Assembly (NCBI GenBank): GCA_037976565.1
Contig: CP137666.1
Span: forward strand, 59,103,413-59,167,412
Length of the DNA stretch: 64,000 nt
Reading direction: 5' to 3'
Source of the DNA: Mesocentrotus franciscanus
Taxonomy: Eukaryota > Echinodermata > Echinoidea > Camarodonta > Strongylocentrotidae
Below the pieces are notes generated by a model. It worked only from the letters and a program-made list of their open reading frames with translations. It did not search any database and had not been told where the DNA came from. The position numbers were made by a program, and so were the translations under genes. Shown here piece after piece: positions 1 through 11,691 of the stretch (positions within the stretch are counted from its first letter, which is position 1; each line of letters begins with the position of its first letter).

Positions 1-804
1 ATCTGGAAAACACAATTCGTTCATAATAATCTACAGATTGATATGTTTTGAATTGAGTTGAAGATTTGATGTAACACCCATAATCAGGAATGTGAGGGAT
101 GCGTGATTTTTCGTAACGAACAAATAGTTGTCAAGTGAGGGAGGGGGTATCTGGGTCTCCCTCCTGAAGAAGAACATCTTGCAGTGGCGTAGCATAAGTC
201 CAGACACGGAGTGGGGGCACTGGCATCATAGGGGTAAGGGCACCGTTCTTGAAATGCAAGAACCGGTGGATGAAATGCAAATTAACAAGGCTATTGAATT
301 GGGGGAGGCCGTGAGAGGTGCGGTATATGTATAATTTTCACTTTACCTTTCCCCTCTATGACTTAGGGACACATCTCAAAATAAAAATATAAACAATATC
401 AACATCAACAGTAATATATAACACACCAACAAACAAAACTAAACATAACACAACAAGCAAACAAAGAAGCAATAAACAAAGGAAAACAGATTCTCACATC
501 TTGTCCTCGGCACATGACTATAACTTAGTATTCAGGTGTATAATTACAGTATAGCTGTTCTTGTCTAGCCGGGGGGGGGGGCATGTGTCCCCTGTGCCCC
601 TTCCCCTATATCCGCCATTGACAATGGACAAAAAGACCTCAGGCAATGCTACTTCCTGTACGATGGCAATGGAAGTTCATTTCCTGTACCTAATGAGATC
701 CAAGGTGGCTTCGTTCATTATTTTTTTTATTCTGAATGGTTTCCTACTCTCCTTGGCATTTCCTAAGCCCATTGACAGTTCTAGGAAAGGATTAAGGCCC
801 ACCT
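1..804. other. Intergenic or intronic, no gene recognised
   Basis: No convincing coding exon was seen; the short reading frames have no recognisable domain. A GTGGCGTAGC-like word near 185 and a rough inverted partner (ATATCCGCCATTGAC) near 606-620 could be the worn ends of a hAT-like element, but the match is too short to call. About 375-490 is a purine-rich CAACA/AACAA stretch. Confidence 0.5.
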
Positions 805-963
805 GGGGGGCATTTCATCAACATTTGTCCACCGACAACTGTCGGCTCTGACTAAATTTGACCAATCAGAGGCCTGGAAATTAGTCGGTGACAATAAAAT
901 TGTCGGTGAAAATGATATTAGTCGGTGAAAACCACCGACTAATTGTTTCATGAAACGCCCCCC
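805..963. mobile_element. Palindromic MITE with GGGGGGCATTTCAT ends
   Basis: The segment starts GGGGGGCATTTCATCA and ends with an imperfect inverted match, TTTCATGAAACGCCCCCC. The interior is itself partly palindromic, with repeated GTCGGTGA and CACCGAC words. It has no coding capacity and is short, so it fits a non-autonomous terminal-inverted-repeat element. No clear target-site duplication was seen. Confidence 0.7.
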
Positions 964-1139
964 TGATTGCTATACTACTTATACACACTGTACGATATAA
1001 TATTCTCCGTCCGATGTCACGTCCGATTTCACTTTTCTCCGGGAAGAAGGAACAATCAATTCATCATATTACTTTTAATTAAGGAAAATAATATTATATG
1101 TAATTAAGAGGAAATAACAATTTGCTCTTATATAAAGGT

Positions 1140-1392
1140 AAAGGTACCGGTGTGTTGGTTCAGTCAGTAGAGCGTCCGCCTCACAACCGGGAGGTCGTGG
1201 GTTCTAATTTCGGCCGCGTCATACCAAAAGACGTTAAAAGATGGGAGTTGCTGCTACTTTGTTTCATGGCGTTCAACAAAAGGGGATAGAGCAATGTCGA
1301 TCTGTCGCTGCTCAGTGGCTGCCGGGCTCACGATCAATTGGGCAAAAAGAATGTCCATTTTCGGTTTAATAAAATTTGGAGTGGACTTTAAA
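1140..1392 (+). mobile_element. tRNA-derived SINE
   Basis: A tRNA-like head carries a pol III A box (TGGTTCAGTCAGTAGAGCG, about 1155-1173) and a B box-like GGTCGTGGGTTCTAATTTC (about 1192-1210). A tRNA-unrelated body of about 170 nt follows, ending in a short A-run. The head cannot be a functional tRNA because no closing acceptor arm is present. tRNA-headed SINEs of this layout are typical of invertebrate genomes. Confidence 0.8.
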
Positions 1393-2341
1393 AAAAAAAG
1401 ATTATTAGATTATTATATGCAGTGTGTATATGTGTATGCATAAGTGCTTTTAATTGGTTTGGCAAACCTTAAACTATATAAATATAATAAATATTTTGCC
1501 AGTAACCAGGTAAAGATTAAACCATGATCGGATAAAGTATGACCCTCGTTGGCATAACGTAGCCCACTGTTAATTTATATGTCCTCACATCAGGCACTTT
1601 TGGTACTCCGTATTTCTAACAGTGCAGCACAATCACATCGTATTGAAGAATAGATGGGCCCTCTATCATTTCCTATTACTCATATATTTTCTTTTCTATT
1701 TCTACAAATATTCATAAATTAATGCTGTTTTATCTCGAGCTGTCCGACTTTCTTTTTCTCCGCGCTATTATGCCAAAGGTGAGCCATCTTGGCGCATCCT
1801 CCTGTCCTTCATTATCCCCTCATTGTTTTTCGTAAATCTTTGGCGTCTCTTCAAACAAAAACTTAAGAGTGAATAACGGATCTATTTAATAATGATAATA
1901 ATAGTAATAATGGTGGCTTCTTATATATACCATACATGTTCGCTGGTGAATGAATAGTGAATGTGTTCTGTAGCATTGTGATAATTTGCCTGTATTTGTG
2001 ATCTTCAATTTAAGAGGACTCAATAAATGACAAAACATCAAATCACATCGAATCGAAAAACAGAATAAAAACAAATTGACTTTTCGGAAGTAATTCATGT
2101 ACAGTGATAACATGCACCGGAATCTAACAAATACATATTACAGATTTTATCAGTGTTCCCAAGGTGTTGTATTGTGGAACCCAAAGCTTATGCCATAACT
2201 ACCAGTCATGAAAATAGAAACGTACACCACAACATTATAGTGGTATTTCCTACGATCCTGTTTTGTGGACTTTACTGTTTGTTGATATAGGATGTTCATT
2301 GTCATGGCAAACCCATCTTTATACTTGCATAATTAAAGAGA

Positions 2342-2379
<38 letters not shown>

Positions 2380-3088
2380 GTCGAAAGAAGGAGACAGAAA
2401 AAGATAGCGAGAGAAAAGGTAACAAGCAAACAAACAAACAAACGGAAAAGCGAACAACATCAAACCAGGAAGATGATCTTCCTGATCAAACATGTCAAAT
2501 ATTACTTTGTGAGTCTCCGGAATGTTACCAAATCATTCTGTTTTGTGGTTTTGTGGGTAATGGCGTGATTGAGTGCGTGTGTGTGTGTGTGTGTGTGTGT
2601 TCATCATGTACGTGTAAGTGATTTGAGCGGTGACAGTTCATACGGAATAATTAATATTCAAAATATTTATTCCAAATTTGGAATGATTGAGTTCAACTCA
2701 GTGTGCCTCGCAGGCTGGCAGATTCATAATGATTAACTACGTTTAGCATATAAGTAAGATCGGACGTACACAAACTTAAAGATAAAGTCGAACCTTTGAC
2801 TTTTCATGGCATTTTAGGTTCTATATATTATTTTAACAGGTGTTATATCAATAATGCTGTTAACCGTAAGGTGGAAAAGAGGCTTTATTGCTAATGTATT
2901 TGATTTTCAAGCTTTGATCTGTGGTTAAAAGCGCTTTTGTTTTGTAACTATGACATTTGTCGAGTAATTAACCATGGAGCATTTTCCGACGCCCCAACAT
3001 TTGGATTTGCCAACATCCCTTTCCTTTCTGTTTTTGTTTATTTGTGTTGTTGCTTTGAACAACTTCCTGCCTCCATAATTTGTTTCCG
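1393..3088. other. Non-coding stretch with GA and GT microsatellites
   Basis: AT-rich sequence with no supported exon. It contains a (GA)n tract at about 2335-2382 and a (GT)n tract at about 2573-2600. The reading frames over 2263-2568 on both strands are low-complexity products of the GA tract. Confidence 0.6.
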
Positions 3089-3367
3089 CTTACTTCAAAT
3101 CATCGGGTCATCGCGTCGGGTCGGGTGGTCGCGTTACCCGACCTTTTGTGAAAACAAGCCCTTTTTCTTACCGAAATATCGGGGGTAATGTTTGTGAAAT
3201 AAACCCCTCTAATCTACATTATGGTCTGATCCAAATTTACCCGACACTTTGTGAAAACCCTACGGCAAATCTACGAAAGGTCACGTCACATTCCGTTTTC
3301 GTTTTACAAAAGGTCGTGTAACCCCACCATCCGACCGGACGCGATGGCCCGATGATTCGAAGTAAGC
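3089..3367. mobile_element. MITE with inverted repeats of about 56 bp
   Basis: The left end GCTTACTTCAAATCATCGGG is matched by the inverted right end CCCGATGATTCGAAGTAAGC. The match continues inward through CATCGCGTC, GGTCGG and GTTAC..CGACC for about 56 bp with scattered mismatches. There is no coding capacity. A poly-T/poly-G run follows immediately at 3368. Confidence 0.75.
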
Positions 3368-5190
3368 CTTTTTTTTTTGGGGGGGGGGGTGACCAACATT
3401 TTTTTCATATTTTTGGGAAAATTTCCGGTCAAACATGTTCCGACAACATCATTCTTTTAGAGAGCCCAGAAGAAGAAACAAAATGAAACCCCAACCACGT
3501 ATTGGTAGCGTCCTTATACTGACTGCTACTCATGTAGCATAGTTTGATAACTAAAAAGTGTGGGAATTCGATTGAATACCGGAAACATTTAGGGGAACCG
3601 TGTTTTGACACAAGTGATGTCATTACAGCCTATTAGTCTTGTAACTATGACAATCACAAATGATATTGAATAATCAGTATGTCAAATAATCAGCAGTTGA
3701 TCATATGATGATAATTTTACTTTCGAAACCCCGAAATAGTGTTCAATTTTAAAATATATACATAAAAAAGAATTTAACACAAAAGTTTGAAAAGAGAGAG
3801 AGAGAGAGAGAGGTGGGGTGATGATTGGGCGAGGGAGTGAAAAAAAAGAGAGATAGAAAGAAAAACGGAGAGCTGAGCGAGACGGAGAGGGAGGGAGAGA
3901 GAGAGAGAGAAGGGAGAAAGCGTGGCGGGGGTAGGGGTTGAGTTCGAATTCCAATCGAAAATTCCAAACGCACGTTTACCAAGGAGGTAACACTCGAACC
4001 ACGGACCAAACCACAAATCGTGTACCCTACATGCTCGAACCGTATTAAAATAGGGTCAAAGTCATTTGCATCGAATATCATTTATGATTTGATTTATCAT
4101 TGATGGCCCCTTTTTTAACCCGAAAAGAACCAAGAAAGGAATAACTTCACGCAAACCATCAATTCGATGTAAACAAATGCAACATTCTTGTTACTTGAAA
4201 TGTCAAATTATCAAGAGCGGTGGTGTTGATATTACCTTAATTCTACAGTCGTTCATGACTTGTACAGAGGTGTAAATAAGTATTGGCTTCATGATTTATA
4301 AGCAGATAGACATTAATTTTGTAGTCACCAAACACACCTGTCAACATGTTTGATATTAACTTGATTTTAATGAGTCTGGCCTTACTGTCATATACTTAAC
4401 AAGGCAAAGCAACAGACACCAGCATCAACATCATCATTGTTTACAATATGGACTAGTAGTCCAATCAATCAAGGGGGAAGTGTGTGTGTGTGTGTGTGTG
4501 GGGGGGGGCTGTAACCCACCACGACTTGCACAATTATTTTTTGATCTACAATGCCACTACGGAAAGATCCCAAAGCACAATACAAAAAGGTAAAGACTGA
4601 CTGAACGAAATTGCAGAAGTGGTCACTGTTGATTTTCTTTATAAGAACATTTTGCAGAATTCTACTTGGCAAGAAAAGAAAACTACCCCGAAAAAAATAC
4701 CAAAACATAAAACAAAACAAAACAACAAATAAGGGTAACAAAATACAATGTTATGGGAAACGATATAGATTATATATAGATTATTAGTACTTTGTACGTT
4801 TAAGATTCGTCTGTCAATTATGAGGTTTATGTATGGCTTTTAGATTAATTCACAATGTTTATATGGTATAATAAGTTCATGAATAGGTTAAAAATGCGTA
4901 TATCCTGCATACATAAAAGATTAATATTCAGTTATTTTGAAATATAGAATAAGAATCAGGGAACAGCAAAAATAAATCATGTTTTGTTAATTAACATCTC
5001 CAAACCTACAATCATGATGAAGACCATATCGAAGGCAGAAGAAAATGTCGTACATGCACATGTACTTCTTTTAAACCTACAAAACAAATCATAACTTTAT
5101 CAATGTTTGTATAGTCTATAGATATTCGAACTGATAAACCAAGACATACGCACAAATTGATATACAGGCTCATATCTCGACATCGTAAGT

Positions 5191-5221
<31 letters not shown>

Positions 5222-5334
5222 TTGGGAGGTTCGTTGGGCATTTTCAAGAACCAAGAAACCGGGCCTCTTCAAACTGTTGATCTTTACCCATACCTTTACG
5301 CAAATGACAAACAGAAGGTCAACTTTTGACTTAC
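3368..5334. other. Non-coding stretch with GA/GT microsatellites
   Basis: It probably includes intron of the minus-strand gene that starts at 6348. GA-type tracts lie at about 3793-3812, 3886-3920 and 5189-5212, and a GT tract at about 4479-4501. A minus-strand open stretch at about 3930-4081 is free of low complexity at its start but has no recognisable domain and no proven splice sites, so it is not called. Confidence 0.5.
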
Positions 5335-5468
5335 TGGCTCTCTTCGACAGATGTATCGCTTGAAGCTGGGGATAGGTTGGAGGTTACGGCCCCTCTCCGA
5401 GACTTGATGCGGTAACTCTGGGGATGGGAGGATGGCTTCCCTTCCGTATCAAAGCTGGAGGAACGCAT
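5335..5468 (-). CDS. Exon 2 of minus-strand gene, Ser/Arg-rich protein of unknown function
   Basis: On the minus strand the acceptor is TTTTTCCCTTAG and the donor is GTAAGT. The 134-nt exon joins exon 1 in phase 0 and leaves two bases (CA) for the next exon. It encodes 44 residues beginning MRSSSFDTEGKPSSHP and including YRIKSRRGAVTSN. The RRGAV core matches the R-R-x-A-hydrophobic pattern of PKA pseudosubstrate sites such as those of type I regulatory subunits; any link to PKA is inference. The rest is Ser/Pro-rich and probably disordered. The next exon is not visible and probably lies beyond the left edge. Family not recognised. Confidence 0.7.
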
Positions 5469-6069
5469 CTAAGGGAAAAAGGAAGAGTATGACAAATTCA
5501 AAAGCATAATTTATCATCTCTTTTCTAGTATTTAACCGTCTTATATGATAAATTCCATTCAATTCAATTAAGTCAACATTTATTTCCTTCATAAGATCAT
5601 ATTATCATGAAATAGATAAAATATATATATATTATAATGTAAGAAGGAGACGAGAAGTTTCTACGAAAAAAAGGTTAGTTTTCTTACGTGCAACCTTACA
5701 GTTATATTCGATTTTTTATTTACAGGATGACTGAAGATTGACGTCGAAAATCCGGGTCCGTATAGTTCATAATTTTGTCGACAGTTTGCCAGAGAATTGG
5801 GCCCCCTGGCAAGGAAATATTGCGAGAAAGCGATGGAGAGACGCAAATCATCGTTATTGGAAGTCAAGTTGAGCGAGAGAACAGTTCGCATAGGAGGGGG
5901 TGGGGGAGGGCACTCACAATATACAAAACAAACAATCCAAACTAATACGAATTAAAACAATCGAACCAAAAAAAAAAACAATGTTGTGAAACCCCACAGA
6001 GAAGAAAATAATTGTAATGATTTCTTTGCAATGATAAACTGATCAACCTTTATTAATATTTCTACTAAC
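5469..6069 (-). other. Intron between exons 1 and 2 of the minus-strand gene
   Basis: The intron is bounded on the minus strand by GTTAGT and TTTTTCCCTTAG. A short minus-strand reading frame at 5661-5891 lacks matching splice sites and is treated as chance. On the plus strand 5740-5760 spells a 2A-like peptide core that is one residue short (see rejected items). Confidence 0.55.
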
Positions 6070-6348
6070 CGGTTGTTGATTCCTCATGACAATATTCCTC
6101 CGATTTAATTTCGAAAAGCAGCCACGAAACAGCCCATCGCTGTATTTCGTCGATTCCGTTCTCTTCATTGAGGAACTCGAAGACGAACTGCTCCCCGAGC
6201 TCAGCGGCATGGAAGTGTTGCAGTATTGATGATCAAAACTCTTGGCCTTGTTCAACGATCTCCGTTGTGGGAGTGTTCGGCAGATAACGGTGTCGTCCGT
6301 CGTGATTCGATGACCACTTCGTGGCAAGGTATGTGATATGATCTCCAT
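6070..6348 (-). CDS. Exon 1 (start codon) of minus-strand Ser/Arg-rich protein gene
   Basis: The exon encodes 93 residues from MEIISHTLPRSGHR to MRNQQP and ends at a GTTAGT donor in phase 0. The start ATG has G at -3 and +4. It has an eight-serine run at about residues 52-59 and basic phosphosite-like motifs (RRSL, KRTES). No signal peptide or membrane segment is visible. The same frame stays open for 45 codons upstream, to a TAA at about 6486, without another ATG, so an upstream coding extension cannot be excluded. Function unknown; the exon-exon join with 5335-5468 is the main support. Confidence 0.65.
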
Positions 6349-7236
6349 GTCGAGCGGCGAGTGGCTTGGTGGAAATCTCCAGATATGTTTCCTAATGATG
6401 CATTCGATACCCCTACCGTAATAAATTGGCTCTCCTACCGAGATACAAGCGCTATTACAGAGATGGAACGCTGAGGTAGTTAGATCTTAGCCATCTCTGA
6501 AAGTTGAGATCGCACGTTCGCTGCAAGTTGGTTTCTGATAATGACTTCTTGACTTGTTGCGCCTCAGGAATGCGCGCTCTCGTTGTCAGAGTCAGACATT
6601 ACCATTATGGCTTCTCTCAGCGTGTGGAAGCTACCTAGGCTCCGAGTGATTACCTTCTCTCTCCTCTCCGTCTGTGCATCCAACTAATTTATTCCCTTGA
6701 TGTTCTCAATCTGACGTGCACGCGTCTAAGACTTCATACAATTCCGTCTTGAGAGTTTAATTAGTTAATTAGGCATGCCTTGTTGAAGTCGTAGAAGATC
6801 ATAAACCAAGCTACTGATAACATTAGGTCTACTGTTTACTTCGAATGCAAATCAACATCATCAACCCTGGTATAGTCAGGGAGCATAATGGTTAGAATAA
6901 GCATGATACCGATTGCGTTTTATTGTTTTTCCTGCGTGGCATTTGAAAATAGGAGTCGGAATGACAAGTATATGATGTAGTAAACATATGGTGGTGGGCT
7001 TCTCTTGTTGTGGTTTAGGATAATTAAAGGGCTTGGGCTCTTCTAATGATGGAATATGAACTCCGATAATGTCAAACAAAACGTTCACTGAATTTTCAAG
7101 AATACAACAACCAATGAGGAGAACCCTTACAGGTAATTGAAATTTCTTTGGGACAATTCCCATGCAGAATAGGTTGTTGTTCTTGTAATCTGTTATTTTT
7201 ATTATCATTATCATTATTGTTATTATTATTATTGTT

Positions 7237-7272
<36 letters not shown>

Positions 7273-7935
7273 ATTATTATCATTTATGTATGCTAGAGTT
7301 TGATGTTATGTGCCTGGATTAAACAAATAAATAAATATAAGTAAATACTACATGCAAAATGATTAGGATAGAAACACTCGAACACTCTTGTTAGCAACGT
7401 ATTTCAGACAACGTAATTTCCAGCAAGTTTTCGTTCAGTCGATCTTTGTTTTGCTGATCTAATCAACCCTACATAAAAGACAATACCAAATATTATTGAT
7501 CTGCGCCATACGATTGCAATATCATTACCAGAAGACAGGCTTTGCTTTAAACTAAAAGCGTTTCATTTGTGAACCGGATGTTACGCTAATAATAACCAAA
7601 ATCCACGCATTTTTACCTTGAACTTGAAAAGTCACCGGCTCTACAAATAATATAGGAACATGTTTTTGAAGCTAACAAAATAAAACAAAACAATATAACC
7701 ACAAACAAACAGAGAATCAACAACATTGATGTGAAATGATATTAGCTCACATCGACCACAGACTGCATGCCGTTGTGTGAAAAAATTGATAAGTGTTTTA
7801 CGTTTACGAGAAGTTCGTTAGTTTGCTGTGTGTAGTATTTTATTACGTCACTTTTTGTTTCTTCTTCATCTCTTGGGTTTTATTAACTCGGGTATAAATC
7901 ATACGTTCAGGTTCCATGCTGAAATCACCCCCATA
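6349..7935. other. Upstream region of minus-strand gene; (ATT)n tract
   Basis: About 6349-6700 is less AT-rich and probably holds the 5' UTR and promoter of the minus-strand gene; no TATA box is assigned. A degenerate ATT/ATC trinucleotide tract runs at about 7192-7285 and explains the poly-Ile reading frame there. The rest is AT-rich with nothing recognised. Confidence 0.45.
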
Positions 7936-8000
7936 TCAGTGGCGGATCCAGGATTTTCCAAAAGGGGTGGGGGTGCGTGAAATGTACGAAATTGCGAGCG
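7936..8000. mobile_element. Possible hAT-type element end (CAGTGGCGGATCC)
   Basis: The segment begins CAGTGGCGGATCCAGGATTT, a terminal sequence common to hAT-like elements in marine invertebrates. A candidate opposite end, CGCCGCCCCTG, lies at about 9266-9276, but the inverted match is only about 9 bp and the flanking 8-mers differ. The element boundaries are therefore not proven. Confidence 0.35.
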
Positions 8001-8639
8001 CGAAGCCTTTACGGCGTGCATGGTTCTTCGTGTAACCAAGGCCCCATAAGGCCAAAGTGTATTTATCTCTATTTTAGAAGCGATACAGAAATTATTTCAC
8101 ATCTCTAACCAGAGTAGCCCGTTCAGTTACAAAAACATAACATCATATAAATTGATGTATACTAAACAGGAAGTAAAATTTAAAAAAATAAAATAAAATC
8201 TGTAAATTAAATAAAACAACATAAAATCACGTCCGTTCGTTCGTTCGTTTGGTTGATTATTAATGCGTTTTTAACTAGTCATGTGGGAACGGAGCCTGAC
8301 TTAAGTTGGTTTTCATTTGCTGCCCGGTGTGATGGAGTTACGTAAGAGAGTGTGAAAGCTTCCCTGTGATGCATCCTAGGTTAACCCCTGACACAATCCA
8401 CACCACCTCATCCAATCAAGTGATGATTACGGGCATGGGTCGGAAAGGAGGTGGTGTGCATGGTAGAGATATCTATTCAGGCGACAAAATGATGGAATTT
8501 GGAGAACACCGCTGATATTCCTGGAAGGTAAATCAAGAGAGACTGACGTAAATACGTAGGCCTATGATATGAATCTCAGAGCGGTTCATAAACCTGAAGA
8601 AAAAGAACAAGATATATCTAAAGAATGAGAAAAATGATT

Positions 8640-8985
8640 GACAGGACAATAATGGCGTTGATGATGTCGATGCTATGAAGTACACCTCGGTCTATAAAAC
8701 TGGCAAAAATATTTCTTAGAATGAGATAACCTTTGAAAATCATTGAACCAATTATTAAGCATGAAGATGATCAATATGACGATGATAACGTTGATGATGA
8801 CGATGATAACATTGATGACGATGATATGAATTACACCTCGTTCAATAAACCCGTCGAAGATATTTCTCAAAATAAAATTACCATTAAAAGACAATTTAAT
8901 TGATCATAACGCCGATCGATGTGACAATGATAACATTGATGGTGACGATGATTTTAATCACATCTCGTTTCATAGGTGTACGGGC
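8640..8985. repeat. Degenerate tandem repeat, unit about 130-150 bp
   Basis: The block ATGAAGTACACCTCGGTC near 8674 recurs as ATGAATTACACCTCGTTC near 8825 and in worn form as TTTAATCACATCTCGTTTC near 8953. Each is preceded by GATGATAACGTTGATGATG-type sequence. Following words (ATATTTCTTAGAATGA and ATATTTCTCAAAATAA) also align. The repeat is non-coding. Confidence 0.65.
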
Positions 8986-9499
8986 ACAATTTCGACGGGG
9001 GGGGGAGGCTGACGTCGCTCGCCAGTATATAGAATATTAACTTTCCAATTTAGACTTTAGACTTAAATTTTGACACTTTTTTTTACACATGTCATGCCTC
9101 CTCGGAAATGATGAAACATGCAAACAATAAAAAAAAACAATGAGGAAAATTGCAACACACTATTTAGGTCCTTAAGTGCTCTGAATTATTGTAGAAGATC
9201 TCAAAACCGGCATTGCAATCGCAAAGATTCCCCTAGTCGCGCCCCACGGCCGTAACAAGTAATCGCCGCCCCTGAGTAGTATATGATTTGAAATGCAACT
9301 CAGTCCATAAAGCTATGGAAGATAAACTTTCTAACCACTTCCCATCCTTATTTTATGTTAGTAGTCCCGTTTCATAGTAGGCCGATAGCTACGCTCATTA
9401 CAGTTTTATTACGGAACCAGCTATCCTGGAGAGGCTCGAATCATGAACCTACTAAGCCAAGCTTGGTCCTCACGCCCTCCTGGCAGCAACCTTCCCCGG

Positions 9500-9660
9500 A
9501 AGCCCTGTGTTCAACTGAACCGCCTGTGATCAGGCGCAGGCCGCTTCGCAGCAAATGTGAAGCTCTGAATAAGGTCTCAAAGACTCAGACATGTGTCCAT
9601 ATGGTCAAATTCAGACTGTTGGGCATGTTCTGAATGAGTGTGCTGTAGCAGGACATGTAC
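9500..9660 (+). pseudogene. Fossil 3' end of a LINE reverse-transcriptase ORF
   Basis: One frame gives DMCPYGQIQTVGHVLNEC, which resembles the C-x-x-G-x-x-Q-T-x-x-H-x-x-x-x-C signature near the C terminus of many non-LTR retrotransposon polymerases. The upstream frame is broken by stops and shifts (R-x-x-AN-x-KL then stop). Only this fragment is recognisable, and it is clearly inactive. The family assignment rests on the short motif. Confidence 0.45.
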
Positions 9661-11460
9661 CCTCACTGATATTGACAACCCACAGCTGGTGTAATATTTA
9701 CTCAATTATTGTCAGTTTTGAATAGCTATAATTGATATACGAAATAATAATAACAACAGTTTTTATTTATTTTTAGGTATTTTTTTTAATGTGATAAGAT
9801 ATAAATTGTCTATATTTGATGTATGCTTGTGTTTACAGTCACGGTATCATGGAAGAGCACGTTTTTAATAAATGAAAAACATTGTCTCTTAATATGTGAA
9901 ATAAAGGAATATATAAACATAGGAAAATGCAGAAACTAAGAAGTCACCTTGCCCCTTAATTGTTTGCATGCGTCATCGATTGTGCGCTCGACTTGAGCAC
10001 GTGATTGTGATTAATTGCTCACACTTCTTTACGATTGCAGCGCTCTTCCTGGATGAGATAGGGACCTATTCCGTTGCCATGGCATTTTCACCCAATCAGT
10101 CTGGAGAAAGAATGTAATCTACTAGAATCGCTAAATTGTTAGCAACAAGGCTTCGTGAAGGGTATCACTAAAATTTGTGAGATATCAGTTAGTGGAAATA
10201 TCGTAAAATATCATCCAAAATTTGATAGCCTTGTTATGTTTTTGGTTTAATTTCCCTTAAAAAAAAACATATATACATACATGTGTACATAATTTTTAGG
10301 AACATACAAAATAATACGGATGGATAGCTCCATTCAGAGCCATTAATTTAATGGCTCCGTTCTTCCTAGAGGTCTCATACATGTACTAGAGTAATACTTG
10401 CACGTAAAGCCTAGCCACGTTAGGCTATTTTTTTTTTTATAATATTTTTTTATACTGGGCGGGGCGTGGCTATTCCTTGGCACTTTTAAACAGCCATAAC
10501 GTTGCGTTACGGGGTCTCTGTCTTGAAATTACATGGCATTATGTGAAAGAGCGGTCTGGAGTGTCCATTGCGCGGTTATTCCCTGCGGAATATATACGGC
10601 ACCAATGATAATTATTTATAATTCCTGGCGCACAAAACTGTATACGTGGAAGTAAGTGTAGTATAACTGGTCGTTAGGACGATTTAAAGATCAATCTTTT
10701 AAGACTTTTTAACAATTCCAAATGAACAATAATTTTATTGAATCGCTCAGTTTCCAACTTATATTTCTGGTAAGCTTTACAACGAGCGCAAAAAGAATTT
10801 ATGTTTCTGTTTCCTCCGATTTGTTTTTAACACATCTTGTGTTAAGAAAAATCGTAAACTAGTCTCGCTTTTCCTTTTTCTAAAAAGACACTTCTGGTCA
10901 GAACCATATCATTAATCGCATTGTAGAAAACCTTAGATGTATTATACATGGGAGAGGGGCATTTCCAGGAGGCCGGAGGTTACACCCCCATTCGAAATGT
11001 CTGTCTGCAATAATCCCTTACATTATTTTGTCGACATAATTATTTGTAAATTTGGGGATTTAATTTTACCCTTGTCGGCATTATCAGATGTAACAACCGA
11101 ATTCAAATACTGAACGTACTGGGTTTTATTCCTTCATTCTATAGCAGGGCCTTATTTCATAGTCATAGTTGTAAGTTCCTCACAACTATGTCATTTCCGT
11201 AGTCTTTCATGGGACTGCGGTCACTACGATCAATCTTCAATTTTGTATATTATGTAATATTGTGATTTGAATATACTTACGTTCTATTCTTTCAGAACAA
11301 GAAAGAAAGAAGAGATGATTATTTAACAGTTTGTTTAGAAGGGTAAACTCCACGACGAGGGTTGTATGTGCCCCAGTCTCCCTTTGATACCCACTTTATA
11401 ATATTGTAATATCATTTGATTGGGATGAAAACATTCCTTTAGATTAGAAACAAGATTTAA
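9661..11460. other. Non-coding stretch
   Basis: AT-rich intergenic sequence without a supported exon. Nothing beyond short A/T runs (for example near 10259 and 10430) was recognised. Confidence 0.5.
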
Positions 11461-11461
11461 T

Positions 11462-11492
<31 letters not shown>

Positions 11493-11645
11493 GATGCTAC
11501 TACTACTACTTCTGATGCTACTACTACTACTACTACTACTACTATACTACTACTACTACTACTACAATTACTACTATACTACTACTACTACTACTACTAC
11601 TACTACAACTACTACTACTACTACTAATACATGTACTACTACTAT

Positions 11646-11686
<41 letters not shown>

Positions 11687-11690
11687 TGGC
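11461..11690. repeat. (ACT)n microsatellite array
   Basis: About 230 bp of ACT triplets with occasional ATT and AAT interruptions, including AATACATGTACTACTACTAT near 11628. The same interruption pattern recurs in the array at 14.04-14.53 kb. Reading frames of poly-Thr, poly-Leu or poly-Tyr over it are artefacts. Confidence 0.9.
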
Positions 11691-11691
11691 T

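Noticed and set aside
2263..2568. Charged RE/KE-rich frame and antisense Ser/Leu frame
   Set aside because: Generated by a (GA)n tract. Similar frames at 3682-4081, 5012-5272 and 15446-15694 have the same cause.
5738..5762. 2A-like ribosome-skipping peptide (DVENPGP) on the plus strand
   Set aside because: The 2A consensus D-x-E-x-N-P-G-P needs one residue between E and N, which is missing. The frame is also only about 13 codons long between stops and lies in an intron of the opposite-strand gene.
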